The notes beneath the pieces were generated by a model. That model did not search any database. It saw only the letters and a program-made list of their open reading frames with translations, and had not been told where the DNA came from. Shown piece by piece: positions 48,627 to 59,800 of a DNA stretch of 64,000 nt (the stretch's first letter is position 1; each line of letters begins with the position of its first letter). The DNA comes from Rhynchopus sp. YZ270_cl-10 (taxonomy: Eukaryota > Euglenozoa > Diplonemea > Diplonemida > Diplonemidae). Where the stretch lies: the NCBI GenBank assembly GCA_964035575.1, contig OZ037835.1:1674001-1738000 (forward strand), in the 5' to 3' direction. Position numbers and translations under genes: made by a program.

Positions 48627-48787
48627 CCCTAGTTTCGACGCGAAACGTTTCCTCATGTATTGCACGGGAAACAATATGACAAACAGGTGCAGGGTGGTTC
48701 CGTGCATATCATAGAACCTGGCACCTTGTGTGTCTTCCAAAAACCAAAAGCGTTGTGTGTGAAGTTTTGAAGGAAGGAAAAATAAAA
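48627..48787 (+). repeat. Dispersed 3'-end repeat, 5'-truncated copy 3
   Basis: It matches only the last 160 bp of the copies at 30653 and 44871 and ends in the same GAAGGAAGGAAAAATAAAA. Confidence 0.65.
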
Positions 48788-48843
48788 GCAATTTTGTATA
48801 AAATCTCAATGCAAATTTTTTGGCATGGCCAACTTTCCCTATT

Positions 48844-48960
48844 TGTACGAGTATGCAATACGTCTGGAAATGAAAGACGCGTTCTTTGGTTGTCATGAGT
48901 CTTACTACTTTCCCCTCCCCCCTTTTGTGGGGTTTTTTGGGTATATTGGGTGGTTAAAAA
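48844..48960 (+). repeat. Diverged A repeat of the VIPER/Ngaro-like family
   Basis: TTTGTACGAGTATGCAATAC and about 80 further bases match A1/A2; no B part follows. Confidence 0.7.
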
Positions 48961-49246
48961 AGCGTCCGGTCAGTTTGTTTTATTCCCCCGCACCCACACA
49001 TCACATCACAAACCCAGGGTTCTTTACACAGAGCACTTCGCACCACACGACAACTACCTTTGTACCTTGGCCGGGGGACTGGGAACATCGCCCTGTTGTG
49101 GGGCGCACATTGTTGTTGTTTACGTCTGGTGGGCGGTAGCGTGCAGGTGTACTCCATTTTTTTGCTTCACGATTTTAACGCTAGTAGTAATAGAGTGTGC
49201 TTTGATATTTGTATTGTTTTGCCTTTGTTCTTAACACAACACAACG

Positions 49247-51088
49247 ATGCTGCTCCTGGTGTGGGTCGCTGCAGTGTCGTGGTCTGCTGTGGGGCCAGAC
49301 TTTGCTTCCTCTGCACGCGAGGCTGGGTTGGCGCGTGCACGTCGAGAGTACAAAGCACGGCACGACCCGCTGGCAGGCTGGGACCACCCGGACCGAGCGC
49401 GTGTGGAACGTGTCTGTGCACAGGCGGATGCAGGTGCGGAGGCTGTGGGTGTGCCGAACGAGCGCCACGTCTGCCTGCAGCGTGGACGTGCGTTGTCTAA
49501 AGAGTTGGGGGAGTACACAGCAGACAAGTTCTCGCGCAGGGATGTGGACGCGATGTTTGACCTTGCAAACCGTGCACCTGACAAAACGTTCTTCGCATGG
49601 GTGCGTATCGAGAAGGGGCGTGCGGTCGACTACCGTGGTGTGGGGCACCACCTCGACGACTTTCCCTTCCACGGCGTGATGAACATACTCCACCACACCG
49701 CCTTCGTTGCCTTCAGCCAGAAGCTGGGTGCGTTTGCCCAGGACCAGACCTTCGAGTACCTTGCGCTTATGTACGACCGCTGCTGGGGGTCGCCCTTCCT
49801 CGCGAACCAGGTGTCCATCTCGGACGCTTTCCGCTACATGCCTGTGCTCGGGTACTCTCGGGAGGAGACGTGCCGCAACCACATAGTCGTGCCCACGGTA
49901 CAGTGGATAAACGCCTACAAACCGCCCTTGGTGATAAGGTATGCGAGCTTGAACGACACAGCAGTGTTCAGGGGACGGTGGTTCACCGATGAGCGTGCGT
50001 TGATGGCAATCGCAGCTGCAGGCAACTTGCTGCGCGGTGTGGACGCAAAGCTGGCGTGCTCTGCACAGGATGTGGACCTGCGCTGTAACTCAACAGTCGC
50101 GATGCTGAAACGTTCCCACGCACTGCCAGACACGCTGCACGAGGCACAGGTGTGTGACGTCTCCAAGCTCTGCTTTGCGACGCACTCTGAACAGCGTACA
50201 CACAAGTTCCTGCTTGCCTTGGATGGCATCGGGGGGACCGACCGCATCGAGAAGTACTTCCGCGAGTCGGGTGTCGTGATCCAGGTCGCGTCGCTCTTTG
50301 AGTGGTACTACAGCGGAGACGCCATCCCGTGGGTGCACTACGTGCGGCTTGACCCCAAGCCTGCGGAGATAGTGCCGCAGCTGAACGATGCACTAGCGTG
50401 GCTGCGTGCACACCCCGCTGATGGGGGGGACATAGCACACACGTCACGGAGGTACGCAGAGCGACACGTGGGCGACCGTGCTGCTGCACGCTACTTCCAG
50501 CTCTTTGCAGCGCTGTACGCACCTCGTTGGGACGACTCGTATGCAGGTGAACCGCTGCGCCCAATTGATTCTGGCAAGCACCTGCTGCCACAAGCAAGTG
50601 AACGTGGACGGCGGGAGGTGGGTGGACCGTTCACATGTCGTGACATGCAGCGCCACTACGACGGCTACATCCACCACTACCCACCTGTGCAGCGGTGGCT
50701 GGACTCTGCGTGTGGGCCACATGCCCATAATATCCGGCACCTGAACAAAGGCTGGGCGACGTTCGACAATGTTGGGAACGAGTACGGCCTTCTCCCTGTG
50801 CGCACGCTTCGTGCGAGGCCTGTTCGGAAGAGCGTGGAGCGGGTGTCGTACGTGAGCGACAGTGTCGGCGGCAACGGCAGTCGTGCAGTTGCCGATGGTT
50901 CTATTCCATCCTGCACAACGTACCCGGGTCTGGTTGGCCGCTACGCGCTCACAGGCTGTCTGTGTGTGATGTCCGCTGTGATGATGTGGGCAGAACGAGG
51001 CTTTCCTTCCCTTAGCATCGTAGCAGGCGGCGTGCTCATTGTCGCAGACATGCACATCCACGAGCACTTGGTGCGTGGTGAGGGATAG
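49247..51088 (+). CDS. GT90 (CAP10/POGLUT-like) glycosyltransferase, copy 1
   Basis: It encodes 613 residues, with a signal peptide or anchor (MLLLVWVAAVSWSAVG). The family core is at about 319-400: HKFLLALDGIGGTDRIEKYF, VIQVASLFEWYYSGDAIPWV, HYVRLDP, then LNDALAWLRAHP. This is the Lys-Gly-Arg region and acidic W-V-H-Y-V loop of CAP10/Rumi enzymes, which transfer glucose or xylose in the ER/Golgi. FRGRWFTDERALMAIAAAGN (about 240-260) fits the upstream R-G-x-x part. The C-terminus has a hydrophobic stretch (ALTGCLCVMSAVMMWAERGF and the following 20 residues). The likely place is the secretory pathway; donor and acceptor are unknown. Tandem with a near copy at 51828. Confidence 0.75.
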   Translation: MLLLVWVAAVSWSAVGPDFASSAREAGLARARREYKARHDPLAGWDHPDRARVERVCAQADAGAEAVGVPNERHVCLQRGRALSKELGEYTADKFSRRDVDAMFDLANRAPDKTFFAWVRIEKGRAVDYRGVGHHLDDFPFHGVMNILHHTAFVAFSQKLGAFAQDQTFEYLALMYDRCWGSPFLANQVSISDAFRYMPVLGYSREETCRNHIVVPTVQWINAYKPPLVIRYASLNDTAVFRGRWFTDERALMAIAAAGNLLRGVDAKLACSAQDVDLRCNSTVAMLKRSHALPDTLHEAQVCDVSKLCFATHSEQRTHKFLLALDGIGGTDRIEKYFRESGVVIQVASLFEWYYSGDAIPWVHYVRLDPKPAEIVPQLNDALAWLRAHPADGGDIAHTSRRYAERHVGDRAAARYFQLFAALYAPRWDDSYAGEPLRPIDSGKHLLPQASERGRREVGGPFTCRDMQRHYDGYIHHYPPVQRWLDSACGPHAHNIRHLNKGWATFDNVGNEYGLLPVRTLRARPVRKSVERVSYVSDSVGGNGSRAVADGSIPSCTTYPGLVGRYALTGCLCVMSAVMMWAERGFPSLSIVAGGVLIVADMHIHEHLVRGEG

Positions 51089-51827
51089 GCAAGGGGGGTG
51101 CGTATCTGCAAGTTGTCGCTAGTCTATCGGCTTCGACAGTGACAATGCACAGCAGTATTTCATTGTTCGGGCGACGGAGGGCTTTACAGCCTTTCCACTG
51201 TTTTGTGAAGCTTTTTTTTGTGCTTCTACGTCCCGTTGAGCTGTCCGCACACTTTGTCCCAGAGCAGTGCAGGCTGTATGATAATAAATCAGCGTTTTTT
51301 TTCGAGTTTTGAAGAAAAACTCCTTTCTGTTCCATTTCAACGCGAATGCCTAAAAAAAAAAAACTGGCTGTGGGGTGATTTCGACCTTTTTATTCACTCA
51401 AAAGCTCGCACTTTGGCCTAGAGAGGGGCTATCGTTTGGTACCCTTGTTGCAACATGGTTCTACGTTCCACCACCAGGTCCCTCTAAACACCGTGAAACC
51501 GCCTGGGTACCCCTCGGGATAGGCATATCATGTGGCTCTCTTTATCTTAAAAGCTGTTCTTCAAAATACTGACCGCAGGGTCAGCGGCAAGGCTTAAGGC
51601 CCGCAAATGCGTTCGACGACCTGATGAGTCTCATGCTTCTGCAATTCCCATTGAATATCGGGTCTAGCTGCGGTTAGCGATCCCAGAGCCAAGACATTTT
51701 CCGCTGTTGTGTTCCTCCAACCCCCTTTTTACCTCACGCAGGTTTTTGTCTTTTGGGCGCAAGCCCTTGTGTGGGCTTGAGCGTGCCCCTCGTATTGTTT
51801 TGCCTTTGTTCTTAACACAACACAACG
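51089..51827. other. Spacer between the GT90 genes
   Basis: No gene. Mixed GC at 51423-51680 with no RNA family recognised; a CTGATGAG at 51621 lacks the other hammerhead core parts. Identity to the first GT90 leader begins at 51797 (TATTGTTTTGCCTTTGTTCT). Confidence 0.4.
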
Positions 51828-53633
51828 ATGCTGCTCCTGGTGTGGGTCGCTGCAGTGTCGTGGTCTGCTGTGGGGCCAGACTTTGCTTCCTCTGCACGCG
51901 AGGCTGGGTTGGCGCGTGCACGTCGAGAGTACAAAGCACGGCACGACCCGCTGGCAGGCTGGGACCACCCGGACCGAGCGCGTGTGGAACGTGTCTGTGC
52001 ACAGGCGGATGCAGGTGCGGAGGCTGTGGGTGTGCCGAACGAGCGCCACGTCTGCCTGCAGCGTGGACGTGCGTTGTCTAAAGAGTTGGGGGAGTACACA
52101 GCAGACAAGTTCTCGCGCAGGGATGTGGACGCGATGTTTGACCTTGCAAACCGTGCACCTGACAAAACGTTCTTCGCATGGGTGCGTATCGAGAAGGGGC
52201 GTGCGGTCGACTACCGTGGTGTGGGGCACCACCTCGACAACAACGCTGTGCACGGAATCATGACCGTACTCCACCACACCGCCTTCGTTGCCTTCAGCCA
52301 GAAGCTGGGTGCGTTTTCCCAGGACCAGACCTTCGAGTACCTTGCGCTTATGTACGACCGCTGCTGGGGGTCGCCCTTCCTCGCGAACCAGGTGTCCATG
52401 TCGGACGCTTTCCGCTACATGCCTGTGCTCGGGTACTCTCGGGAGGAGACGTGCCGCAACCACATAGTCGTGCCCACGGTGCAGTGGGTTAATGTGTACT
52501 CACCACCACTGTCCGTGCCGTACGCCGACCTGCACGACACAGCAGTGTTCAGGGGACGGTGGTTCACCGACACGCGTGCGTTGATGGCGATTGCAGCGGC
52601 TGGCAACTTGCTGCACGATGTGGACGCAAAGCTGGAGTGCTCTGCACAGGATATGGGTCTCCGCTGCAAATCAACAGTCGCGATGCTGAAACGTTCCCAC
52701 GCACTGCCAGACACGCTGCACGAGGCACACGTGTGTGACGTCTCCAAGCTCTGCTTTGCGACGCCCTCTGAACAGCGCACACACAAGTTCCTGCTTGCCT
52801 TGGATGGCATCGGGGGGACCGACCGCATCGAGAAGTACTTCCGCGAGTCGGGTGTCGTGATCCAGGTCGCGTCGCTCTTTGAGTGGTACTACAGCGGAGA
52901 CGCCATCCCGTGGGTGCACTACGTGCGGCTTGACCCCAAGCCTGCGGAGATAGTGCCGCAGCTGAACGATGCACTAGCGTGGCTGCGTGCACACCCCGCT
53001 GATGGGGGGGACATAGCACACACGTCACGGAGGTACGCAGAGCGACACGTGGGCGACCGTGCTGCTGCACGCTACTTCCAGCTCTTTGCAGCGCTGTACG
53101 CACCTCGTTGGGACGACTCGTATGCAGGTGAACCGCTGCGCCCAATTGATTCTGGCAAGCACCTGCTGCCACAAGCACGTAAACGTGGACGGCGGGAGGT
53201 GGGTGGACCGTTCACATGTCGTGACATGCAGCGCCACTACGACGGCTACATCCACCACCACCCACCTCTACAGCGGTGGCTGGACTCTGCGTGTGGGCCA
53301 CATGCTCATAATATCCGGCACCTGAACAAAGGCTGGGCGACGTTCGACAATGTTGGGAACGAGTACGGCCTTCTCCCTGTGCGCACGCTTCGTGCGAGGC
53401 CTGTTCGGAAGAGCGTGGAGCGGGTGTCGTACGTGAGCGACAGTGTCGGCAGCAATGGCAGTCTCGGTGCGGACTGCAACACACCAAGCAGCATGTGCGT
53501 CCGTGCTCTGTTCACAGGTCTGTGTGTGACGTCTGCGGCTGTGGTGAATAGCGACCGAGGCTTTCCTGTACTTGTTGTGATCACTGTGCTCCTGATAGTT
53601 ACAGACATGCACATCCGCGAGAACGCGTGGTGA
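51828..53633 (+). CDS. GT90 (CAP10/POGLUT-like) glycosyltransferase, copy 2
   Basis: It encodes 601 residues and is near-identical to copy 1 except in defined patches: LDNNAVHGIMTV for LDDFPFHGVMNI (near 130-141), VNVYSPPLSVPYADLHD for INAYKPPLVIRYASLND (near 220-235), scattered changes to about 290, and the C-terminal 60 residues. The catalytic region (319-400) and its DNA are essentially unchanged. The last segment (VRALFTGLCVTSAAVVNSDR and following) keeps the hydrophobic character. Either gene conversion keeps the core the same or the duplication is recent with selected patches. Confidence 0.75.
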   Translation: MLLLVWVAAVSWSAVGPDFASSAREAGLARARREYKARHDPLAGWDHPDRARVERVCAQADAGAEAVGVPNERHVCLQRGRALSKELGEYTADKFSRRDVDAMFDLANRAPDKTFFAWVRIEKGRAVDYRGVGHHLDNNAVHGIMTVLHHTAFVAFSQKLGAFSQDQTFEYLALMYDRCWGSPFLANQVSMSDAFRYMPVLGYSREETCRNHIVVPTVQWVNVYSPPLSVPYADLHDTAVFRGRWFTDTRALMAIAAAGNLLHDVDAKLECSAQDMGLRCKSTVAMLKRSHALPDTLHEAHVCDVSKLCFATPSEQRTHKFLLALDGIGGTDRIEKYFRESGVVIQVASLFEWYYSGDAIPWVHYVRLDPKPAEIVPQLNDALAWLRAHPADGGDIAHTSRRYAERHVGDRAAARYFQLFAALYAPRWDDSYAGEPLRPIDSGKHLLPQARKRGRREVGGPFTCRDMQRHYDGYIHHHPPLQRWLDSACGPHAHNIRHLNKGWATFDNVGNEYGLLPVRTLRARPVRKSVERVSYVSDSVGSNGSLGADCNTPSSMCVRALFTGLCVTSAAVVNSDRGFPVLVVITVLLIVTDMHIRENAW

Positions 53634-53847
53634 GGGGAGCCAGACGGCCCTGCATTGTGTAGCAATTCCGATAAGCGACTAATAAGGTATTTTGCATTTC
53701 AAGAACGTGCGTCTTGCACTGCAAAGCACACTGCACACTGTTCTAACAATATGTGAAGGGGAGGCTTTCCAGCACCTCCTTTGACGAAGACGCGAGCGAT
53801 AATAGCGCCCCGCCCTCACCCTTTTCAAATCTATTAATCTGTACATA

Positions 53848-53964
53848 CAGTTGGACAAGAAACTTGGCGACCAAAAAAATTGGCGAGCAAATAATATTGG
53901 CGGATTTTGGAGGTTTTCTTGCAATTGGCGACTTTTTTGGTCGCCAATACTACTTGTACAACTG
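53848..53964. mobile_element. 117-bp Tc1/mariner-like MITE
   Basis: Ends CAGTTGGACAAG and inverse (CAGTTGTACAAG), with the inner inverted pair TTGGCGACCAAAAAA/TTTTTTGGTCGCCAA. TA flanks both ends (53846-53847, 53965-53966). It sits just before the astacin fragment. Confidence 0.75.
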
Positions 53965-53993
53965 TACCGTTAAAGCAATTCTCTCTGGCGTAA

Positions 53994-54395
53994 AAATGCA
54001 CCTCGCCGCTGGGGGCGTTGTCGACACGGCCGAACACAATCTACCTTGCGCCTGGGTGTTCGATGGGGGCGACGGTGCACGAGCTGGGGCACTCGTTTGG
54101 GCTGATGCACGAGCAGACGCGGAGGGACCGGGACGAGTACGTGATTGTGGACTACGACAACGTGATTTCCGGGTACGCAAGCCAGTTCAACAAGATGGGC
54201 TCGTACAACGGCCGTTCGCTGGGTGCGTACGACTACGGGTCGATCATGCACTACAACGCAGAGGCCTTCAGCAGCAACGGGGCACCGACAATCATTGCAC
54301 CGGAGACGATTGGGCAGAGTGCGGGGCTGAGTGCAGGGGACGTGGAGGCGATTGACTTCATGTACAACGGGTGTTCTGCTGAGTACGCACGGCAA
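53994..54395 (+). pseudogene. Astacin-type metallopeptidase fragment
   Basis: The frame reads NTIYLAPGCSMGATVHELGH, SFGLMHEQTRRDRDEYVIVD and YDYGSIMHYNAEAFSS. These are the zinc site H-E-x-x-H-x-x-G-x-x-H-E and the Met-turn S-I-M-H-Y of astacins, followed by DFMYNGCSAEYARQ. The prodomain and first half of the catalytic domain are missing; a stop at 53991 closes the frame upstream, and there is no ATG before the zinc site. After about 54395 the frame runs into a C-rich array. Not a working gene as it stands. Confidence 0.8.
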
Positions 54396-54489
54396 GTTTC
54401 AGATTTTTCCCCCAATTGTTCCGGAATAGTTACCTTTCTGTTGCCGAATGTTTTCTTTCGCTCATCAGAGTCATCTGTTCCCCCCCCCC

Positions 54490-54980
54490 AACCCCCCAAC
54501 CCCCCAACCCCCCAACCCCCCAACCCCCCAACCCCCCAACCCCCCAACCCCCCAACCCCCCAACCCCCCAACCCCCCAACCCCCCAACCCCCCAACCCCC
54601 CAACCCCCCAACCCCCCAACCCCCCAACCCCCCAACCCCCCAACCCCCCAACCCCCCAACCCCCCAACCCCCCAACCCCCCAACCCCCCAACCCCCCAAC
54701 CCCCCAACCCCCCAACCCCCCAACCCCCCAACCCCCCAACCCCCCAACCCCCCAACCCCCCAACCCCCCAACCCCCCAACCCCCCAACCCCCCAACCCCC
54801 CAACCCCCCAACCCCCCAACCCCCCAACCCCCCAACCTCCCAACCCCCCAACCCCCCAACCCCCCAACCCCCCAACCCCCCAACCCCCCAACCCCCCAAC
54901 CCCCCAACCCCCCAACCCCCCAACCCCCCAACCCCCCAACCTCCCAACCCCCCAACCCCCCAACCCCCCAACCCCCCAAC
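54490..54980. repeat. (AACCCCCC)n 8-bp minisatellite
   Basis: About 60 copies with a few T-for-C changes (for example AACCTCCC near 54836 and 54940). On the other strand it is GGGGGGTT, similar to but not the same as known telomeric units. Frames through it (PPTPQPPNPP) are artefacts. Confidence 0.95.
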
Positions 54981-55027
54981 CTCCCCCTCTCAATCACAGC
55001 GAAGGGCACACAACACACACCCTCAAC

Positions 55028-55196
<169 letters not shown>

Positions 55197-55318
55197 CACC
55201 CTTTTTTTCCTTCTCCCCTCCGTTTGCTTTATCATCTGTCTCCAGAAGGATACGATCCATAGGCAACGATTGGATCATTTCCCCTGAGCACTCCGCTCGA
55301 AGCGAGGCACCGTCCATC

Positions 55319-55747
55319 ATGCACAGCACCGCTCGCCATAACGCACACCTCGCCGCGCTCACCGAAGCTGCCGGAGCCAACATGCTCGGCGACTTAGTAC
55401 GCATCCTTGGCGTGGCCTGGGCGGTGCTGAGCCTCACGGTCTCTTTCCTCACATTCCAGGAGTGTCCTGCATCGATCTGCATCCTCGCGCCCCAAGGAGA
55501 CTTGGAAGGACTGTCCATAACGATGATAGAGGAGATCACGACACGTATCCCCCTTCTTCCACTGCGTGCCCTGCTCTGTACATTGCGTGACAGCGACAGC
55601 GAAGGTGGCAGCAGTGACATGCTGCTGGCGCTACTCTGTGGGGCGACTGTGTCGACACCCCTTCTCGCGCTGTTCTACTTTGCAGGTGCGCTTTGGGCTT
55701 CTATCGAAGCCTTTGCAGTAGCAGCTGAGCGTGCAGAGGTACGGTGA
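55319..55747 (+). CDS. Small membrane protein, unknown
   Basis: It encodes 142 residues from ATG 55319. Two hydrophobic segments are clear: LVRILGVAWAVLSLTVSFLT (about 27-46) and LLALLCGATVSTPLLALFYF (about 103-122). The loop between has Cys and acidic residues. No family was recognised. It may be the end of a larger gene whose start was lost to the simple repeats upstream. Confidence 0.45.
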   Translation: MHSTARHNAHLAALTEAAGANMLGDLVRILGVAWAVLSLTVSFLTFQECPASICILAPQGDLEGLSITMIEEITTRIPLLPLRALLCTLRDSDSEGGSSDMLLALLCGATVSTPLLALFYFAGALWASIEAFAVAAERAEVR

Positions 55748-56814
55748 GGGAATGCAGCAAAGGGACAATAGAGGGAAAGGGAATGAGGCGTTACAACGTA
55801 GGGTGTCGTGAAGAGGTGGCAAAGAAGCAAATACCGTGGCGCATCAACAGCCAGGAGAATAGATAATATTAGAGAACGAAATATGGTTCAAATCCGGGCG
55901 TGTTATGTCAACAGAGGAATAGAGGAACGGGTTGGATGTGGAACGTTCGCTCGTATATACCCCTTCGTGGTTTGGGGCTTTGTCAGATTTTTACCTTTTA
56001 CAGATGATGCTGTGCGATAGCTTGTTGCTGTTGTTTGGGGTTAATTGTACCAATGGGAGGATATGTAGAGTTTTATTCCCCCGGCCGGAGGGGTGTGTAG
56101 GGTGTTTCTGTTTCGGGGAGATGACACTTTGTGACATATCTTAGGAAATCGTTTAGTAGTCACGAAGACGATTCTCGTCAATGCAACAGGTTATCCTTAG
56201 TGAGGTAGCACACCACGCAACCTTGGAGAGGGCACACAAATGCTGGACTGTGGCTGCCCCATGCTATGAAGGGTGATTGACTCTCAGAACATACAAGCGA
56301 GCAACAGCCAGCTGTCACACCTTGGTGGTGTGGTAAGCTGACCACTTTTCAGTGGAAGGTGGGCCATCCGGCCGACGAGTGGTTGTGCACCACCCGTTCA
56401 CTACTACGGTGCGGGAAACCCATTAGACTTCCTTTTTACACCTTCTGTCGTTGCAGGCAGGGCGTGGGTCGGTCGGAGGTGCCTGCATTAATAACTACCA
56501 TTTTATTCTTGACAACACAGACGGTATGATGTAGAACTGCATCCTGGGATTCACTTCTTTGCTTTCTGCCTTGTACCGATGTGTTGAAGTGCTGAATAAA
56601 AAAAATACTTTTTGCTATTTTGTTTGATGCCCACGCCACCACCCACCCGCCCACCCGCCCACCCGCCCACCTGGGGCAGACAAATACCCGACCTACCTCC
56701 CCACGTAGCGTGTATCGATACCCTATGCATGTAGTACGGATGTGTCACCCAGCCCACCACCCTCCTGCACACCTCACAACAGACATTTTTAAGCCAACAC
56801 AAAACAAACGCAAC
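55748..56814. other. Intergenic; possibly structured 56150-56420
   Basis: No credible ORF. 56160-56420 is GC-balanced with several complementary short stretches (CACACC...GGTGTG near 56317-56335; ACCACTTTTCAGTGG near 56340-56354), but no RNA family is matched. 56637-56670 has CCACCCGCCCACCCGCCCAC repeats. The leader ends AACACAAAACAAACGCAAC before the ATG. Confidence 0.4.
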
Positions 56815-59800
56815 ATGCTGCGCAGTGCCGTGCTGTGCCTGCTAGCGCTTCTCCCCTGCGCTGCTGGCTTGGGGCGGACGTTGGACGATTGCAACACTAT
56901 TGCCGCGAAGTTCAGGAACACATGCAGTGGTGGTACTGCTGTGGCAAGCATTCTTGCCGAGGTGGGCGAGGACGTGACGTGCGACGGCACGTCGTCGTGC
57001 CCAGGCACGATGACCGGCACGTCGTGCACGTGGACACGGAAGATGTGTGTCACATGCTCAGAGGCAACTGGCACCGTGCGTATCCGCGTGCAGACAAACG
57101 GCCTCCCAGGAGCGTGCTTCAAGACGCCGGTCGTGCCTGAGGAGTTTGAGAATGACTTCGAAGTTGACTTCAACGGTGTGCCCGCAGAGAACGTGAGCCC
57201 CACCACGCAGGACGAGGTCAACTCGCTGCTCTGCGACATCTCGCGCCACCAGGACCGCAACATCCCTGCAGAGTGCAACTTCGAGAACAAAGGCGCTGCC
57301 AACCTCCAGACCGTGTCGGGCATTGCAATCGACGGTGTCGTGTACATGAACCAAATGAGTGCCGAAGGTGTCGACCCTTTCTACCCGACAGTGTACGGCT
57401 CCGTGACCGACCCGTCTGCTGTCGTGGAGAAGGTGGACATGTGTCTCGGCCACCCACAGGGTGAAGGCATCTACCACTATCACTGCATGTCGCCGTGTGT
57501 CGCCGACCCGGATTCGCAAGAGGCGCAGCCGTGCCTGTCCAACTTTGGGTGCGACGACTTCATCACGCATGCGATCTCGACGTACACCCCTGAGCTGAAG
57601 GTGATCGGCATTGCCAAGGATGGGCACGTAATGTACGGGCCGTACCTCAGCAACGGTGAGAAGGCGAGCGACGCAGGTCTCGACGTCTGCAGCGGTGCCA
57701 CAGGGCTTGCTGAGTGCGACGACAGTTACGCCTACTTCGCCACTGGCACGTTCCCATACCTCCTGGGCTGCTTCGGGTCGGGGAACAGGCCTGACTTCAC
57801 TCCAGAGTGCACTGACAACGGGCCCACAGAGTACAAGGACCTCGTGACGACATGCACAGACGCGCCAACACCCGTGCCACCAACACCGGCACCGTCCGAT
57901 GCACCTGACACAACTGCCCCAGACACGACTGCACCTGACACAGCTGCACCGGACACAACTGCACCTGACACAAATGCACCAGACACAGCTGTACCTGACA
58001 CGACTGCCCCAGACACAACTGCACCAGACACAACTGCACCAGACACAGCTGTACCTGACACGACTGCCCCAGACACAGCTGCCCCAGACACAACTGCACC
58101 GGACACGACTGCACCTGTGACAATGGCCCCTGTGACAACTGCACCGGACACAACTGCCCCACTCACAACAGCACCTGTCACTGATGCGCCACCAACAGCT
58201 GAGCCGACAGCACTTCCAGACATGTCAACCTTTGCACCTGACACGACTGCCCCAGACACAACTGCACCTGTGACAATGGCGCCTGTGACGACTGCACCTG
58301 ACACAACTGCACCTGTGACTATGGCACCTGTGACGACTGCGCCTGACACAACTGCCCCACTTACGACTGCACCTGTCACTGATGCGCCACCAACATCTGA
58401 GCCCACATCACTTCCAGCCATGTCAACCTTTGCACCTGACACAACTGCCCCAGACACAACTGCACCTGTGACAACCGCGCCACTCACGACTGCGCCTGTC
58501 ACAAACGCACCTGACACAACTGCACCTGCCACTGATGCGCCACCAACAGCTGAGCCGACAGCACTCCCAGCCATGTCAACTTTTGCACCTGACACGACTG
58601 CACCTGACACAATGACACCTGTGACAACCGCGCCACTCACGACTGCACCTGACACAACTGCACCTGCCACTGCCGCACCACCAACAGCTGAGCCCACAGC
58701 ACTCCCGGACAAAGCAACTTTCGCGCCTCCCACAACTGCACCTGCCACGACTGCACCTCTCACGGCTGCACCTGTTACTACCGCTCCTGTGACAATGGCG
58801 CCGGTGACGACTGCACCTCTCACTGAGGCACCACCAACAGCTGAGCCAACATCGCTTCCTGTGGGAAGCACATTTGCACCTAGCACAGACGCACCTGTGA
58901 CAACCGCACCACTCACGACTGCACCTGTTACAATTGAACCTGCCACTGCTGCACCACCGACAGCTGAGCCCACAACACTCCCGGACAAAGCAACTTTCGC
59001 TCCTCCGACCACAGCACCTGCCACGACTGCACCTACTACTATGGCACCTGTCACGGACGCACCACCTACAGCAGGACCTACATCCCTTCCTGTGGGCAAC
59101 ACCTTTGCTCCGAGCACAGACGCACCACCAACAGCTGGACCCACATCCCTTCCTGTGGGCAACACTTTTGCTCCGAGCACAGATGCACCACCAACAGCTG
59201 GACCCACATCCCTTCCTGCAGGCAACACCTTTGCTCCGAGCACAGATGCACCACCAACAGCTGGACCCACATCCCTTCCTGTGGGCAACACTTTTGCTCC
59301 GAGCACAGATGCACCACCAACAGCTGGACCCACATCCCTTCCTGCAGGCAACACCTTTGCTCCGAGCACAGACGCACCACCAACAGCTGGACCCACATCC
59401 CTTCCTGTGGGCAACACTTTTGCTCCGAGCACAGATGCACCACCAACAGCTGGACCTACATCCCTTCCTGCAGGCAACACCTTTGCTCCGAGCACAGACG
59501 CACCACCAACAGCTGGACCCACATCCCTTCCTGCAGGCAACACTTTTGCTCCAAGCACAGATGCACCACCAACAGCTGGACCTACATCCCTTCCTGTGGG
59601 CAACACCTTTGCTCCAAGCACAGATGCACCGGATACGGAGCTGCCAGCTGGGGCGTCCTTTGCTCCTCTGACTGATGTGCCGACGTTAATCCCAGAATCG
59701 GGTGTGGGCGCTGCCGACAGCAGCAGCGATAGCGACGGCGGAAGCGACTTCCCGTGGTGGATCCTGATTCTGATCCTGGTCCCGCTCTGCCTTGGCCTGG

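Larger units (their letters stand above)
47239..49246. other. Intergenic, 2 kb, with repeats and one doubtful small ORF
   Basis: 47808-47860 repeats 8400-8455. 47874-48110 is a small ATG-initiated frame (78 residues, RAMRTLLERDERGVELATAF) without a known family. 48627-48787 is the third copy of the dispersed 3'-end repeat. 48844-48925 is a diverged A repeat of the VIPER/Ngaro-like family. 49209-49246 is the start of the GT90 duplication. Confidence 0.5.

Noticed and set aside
13000..49000. 3' stem-loops with ATGA nearby as selenocysteine insertion elements
   Set aside because: The conserved GA quartet and apical AA are not present and no in-frame TGA with conserved context was seen.
51600..51680. 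Hammerhead ribozyme (CTGATGAG at 51621)
   Set aside because: No GAAA and no closing helices at the required places.
49181..53665. Long minus-strand ORFs opposite the GT90 genes (about 200-245 residues)
   Set aside because: Antisense shadows in GC-rich coding sequence with no domain; the plus strand has the signal peptide and GT90 motifs.
54490..54980. True telomere
   Set aside because: The array is internal with ordinary genes on both sides, and the unit is not a telomere repeat I can recognise.
57732..59621. 629-residue minus-strand ORF (GAVVSGAVVSGA type)
   Set aside because: Mirror of the Thr/Pro/Ala stalk repeats of the plus-strand YHYH gene, which has a signal peptide, a conserved domain and a TM helix.
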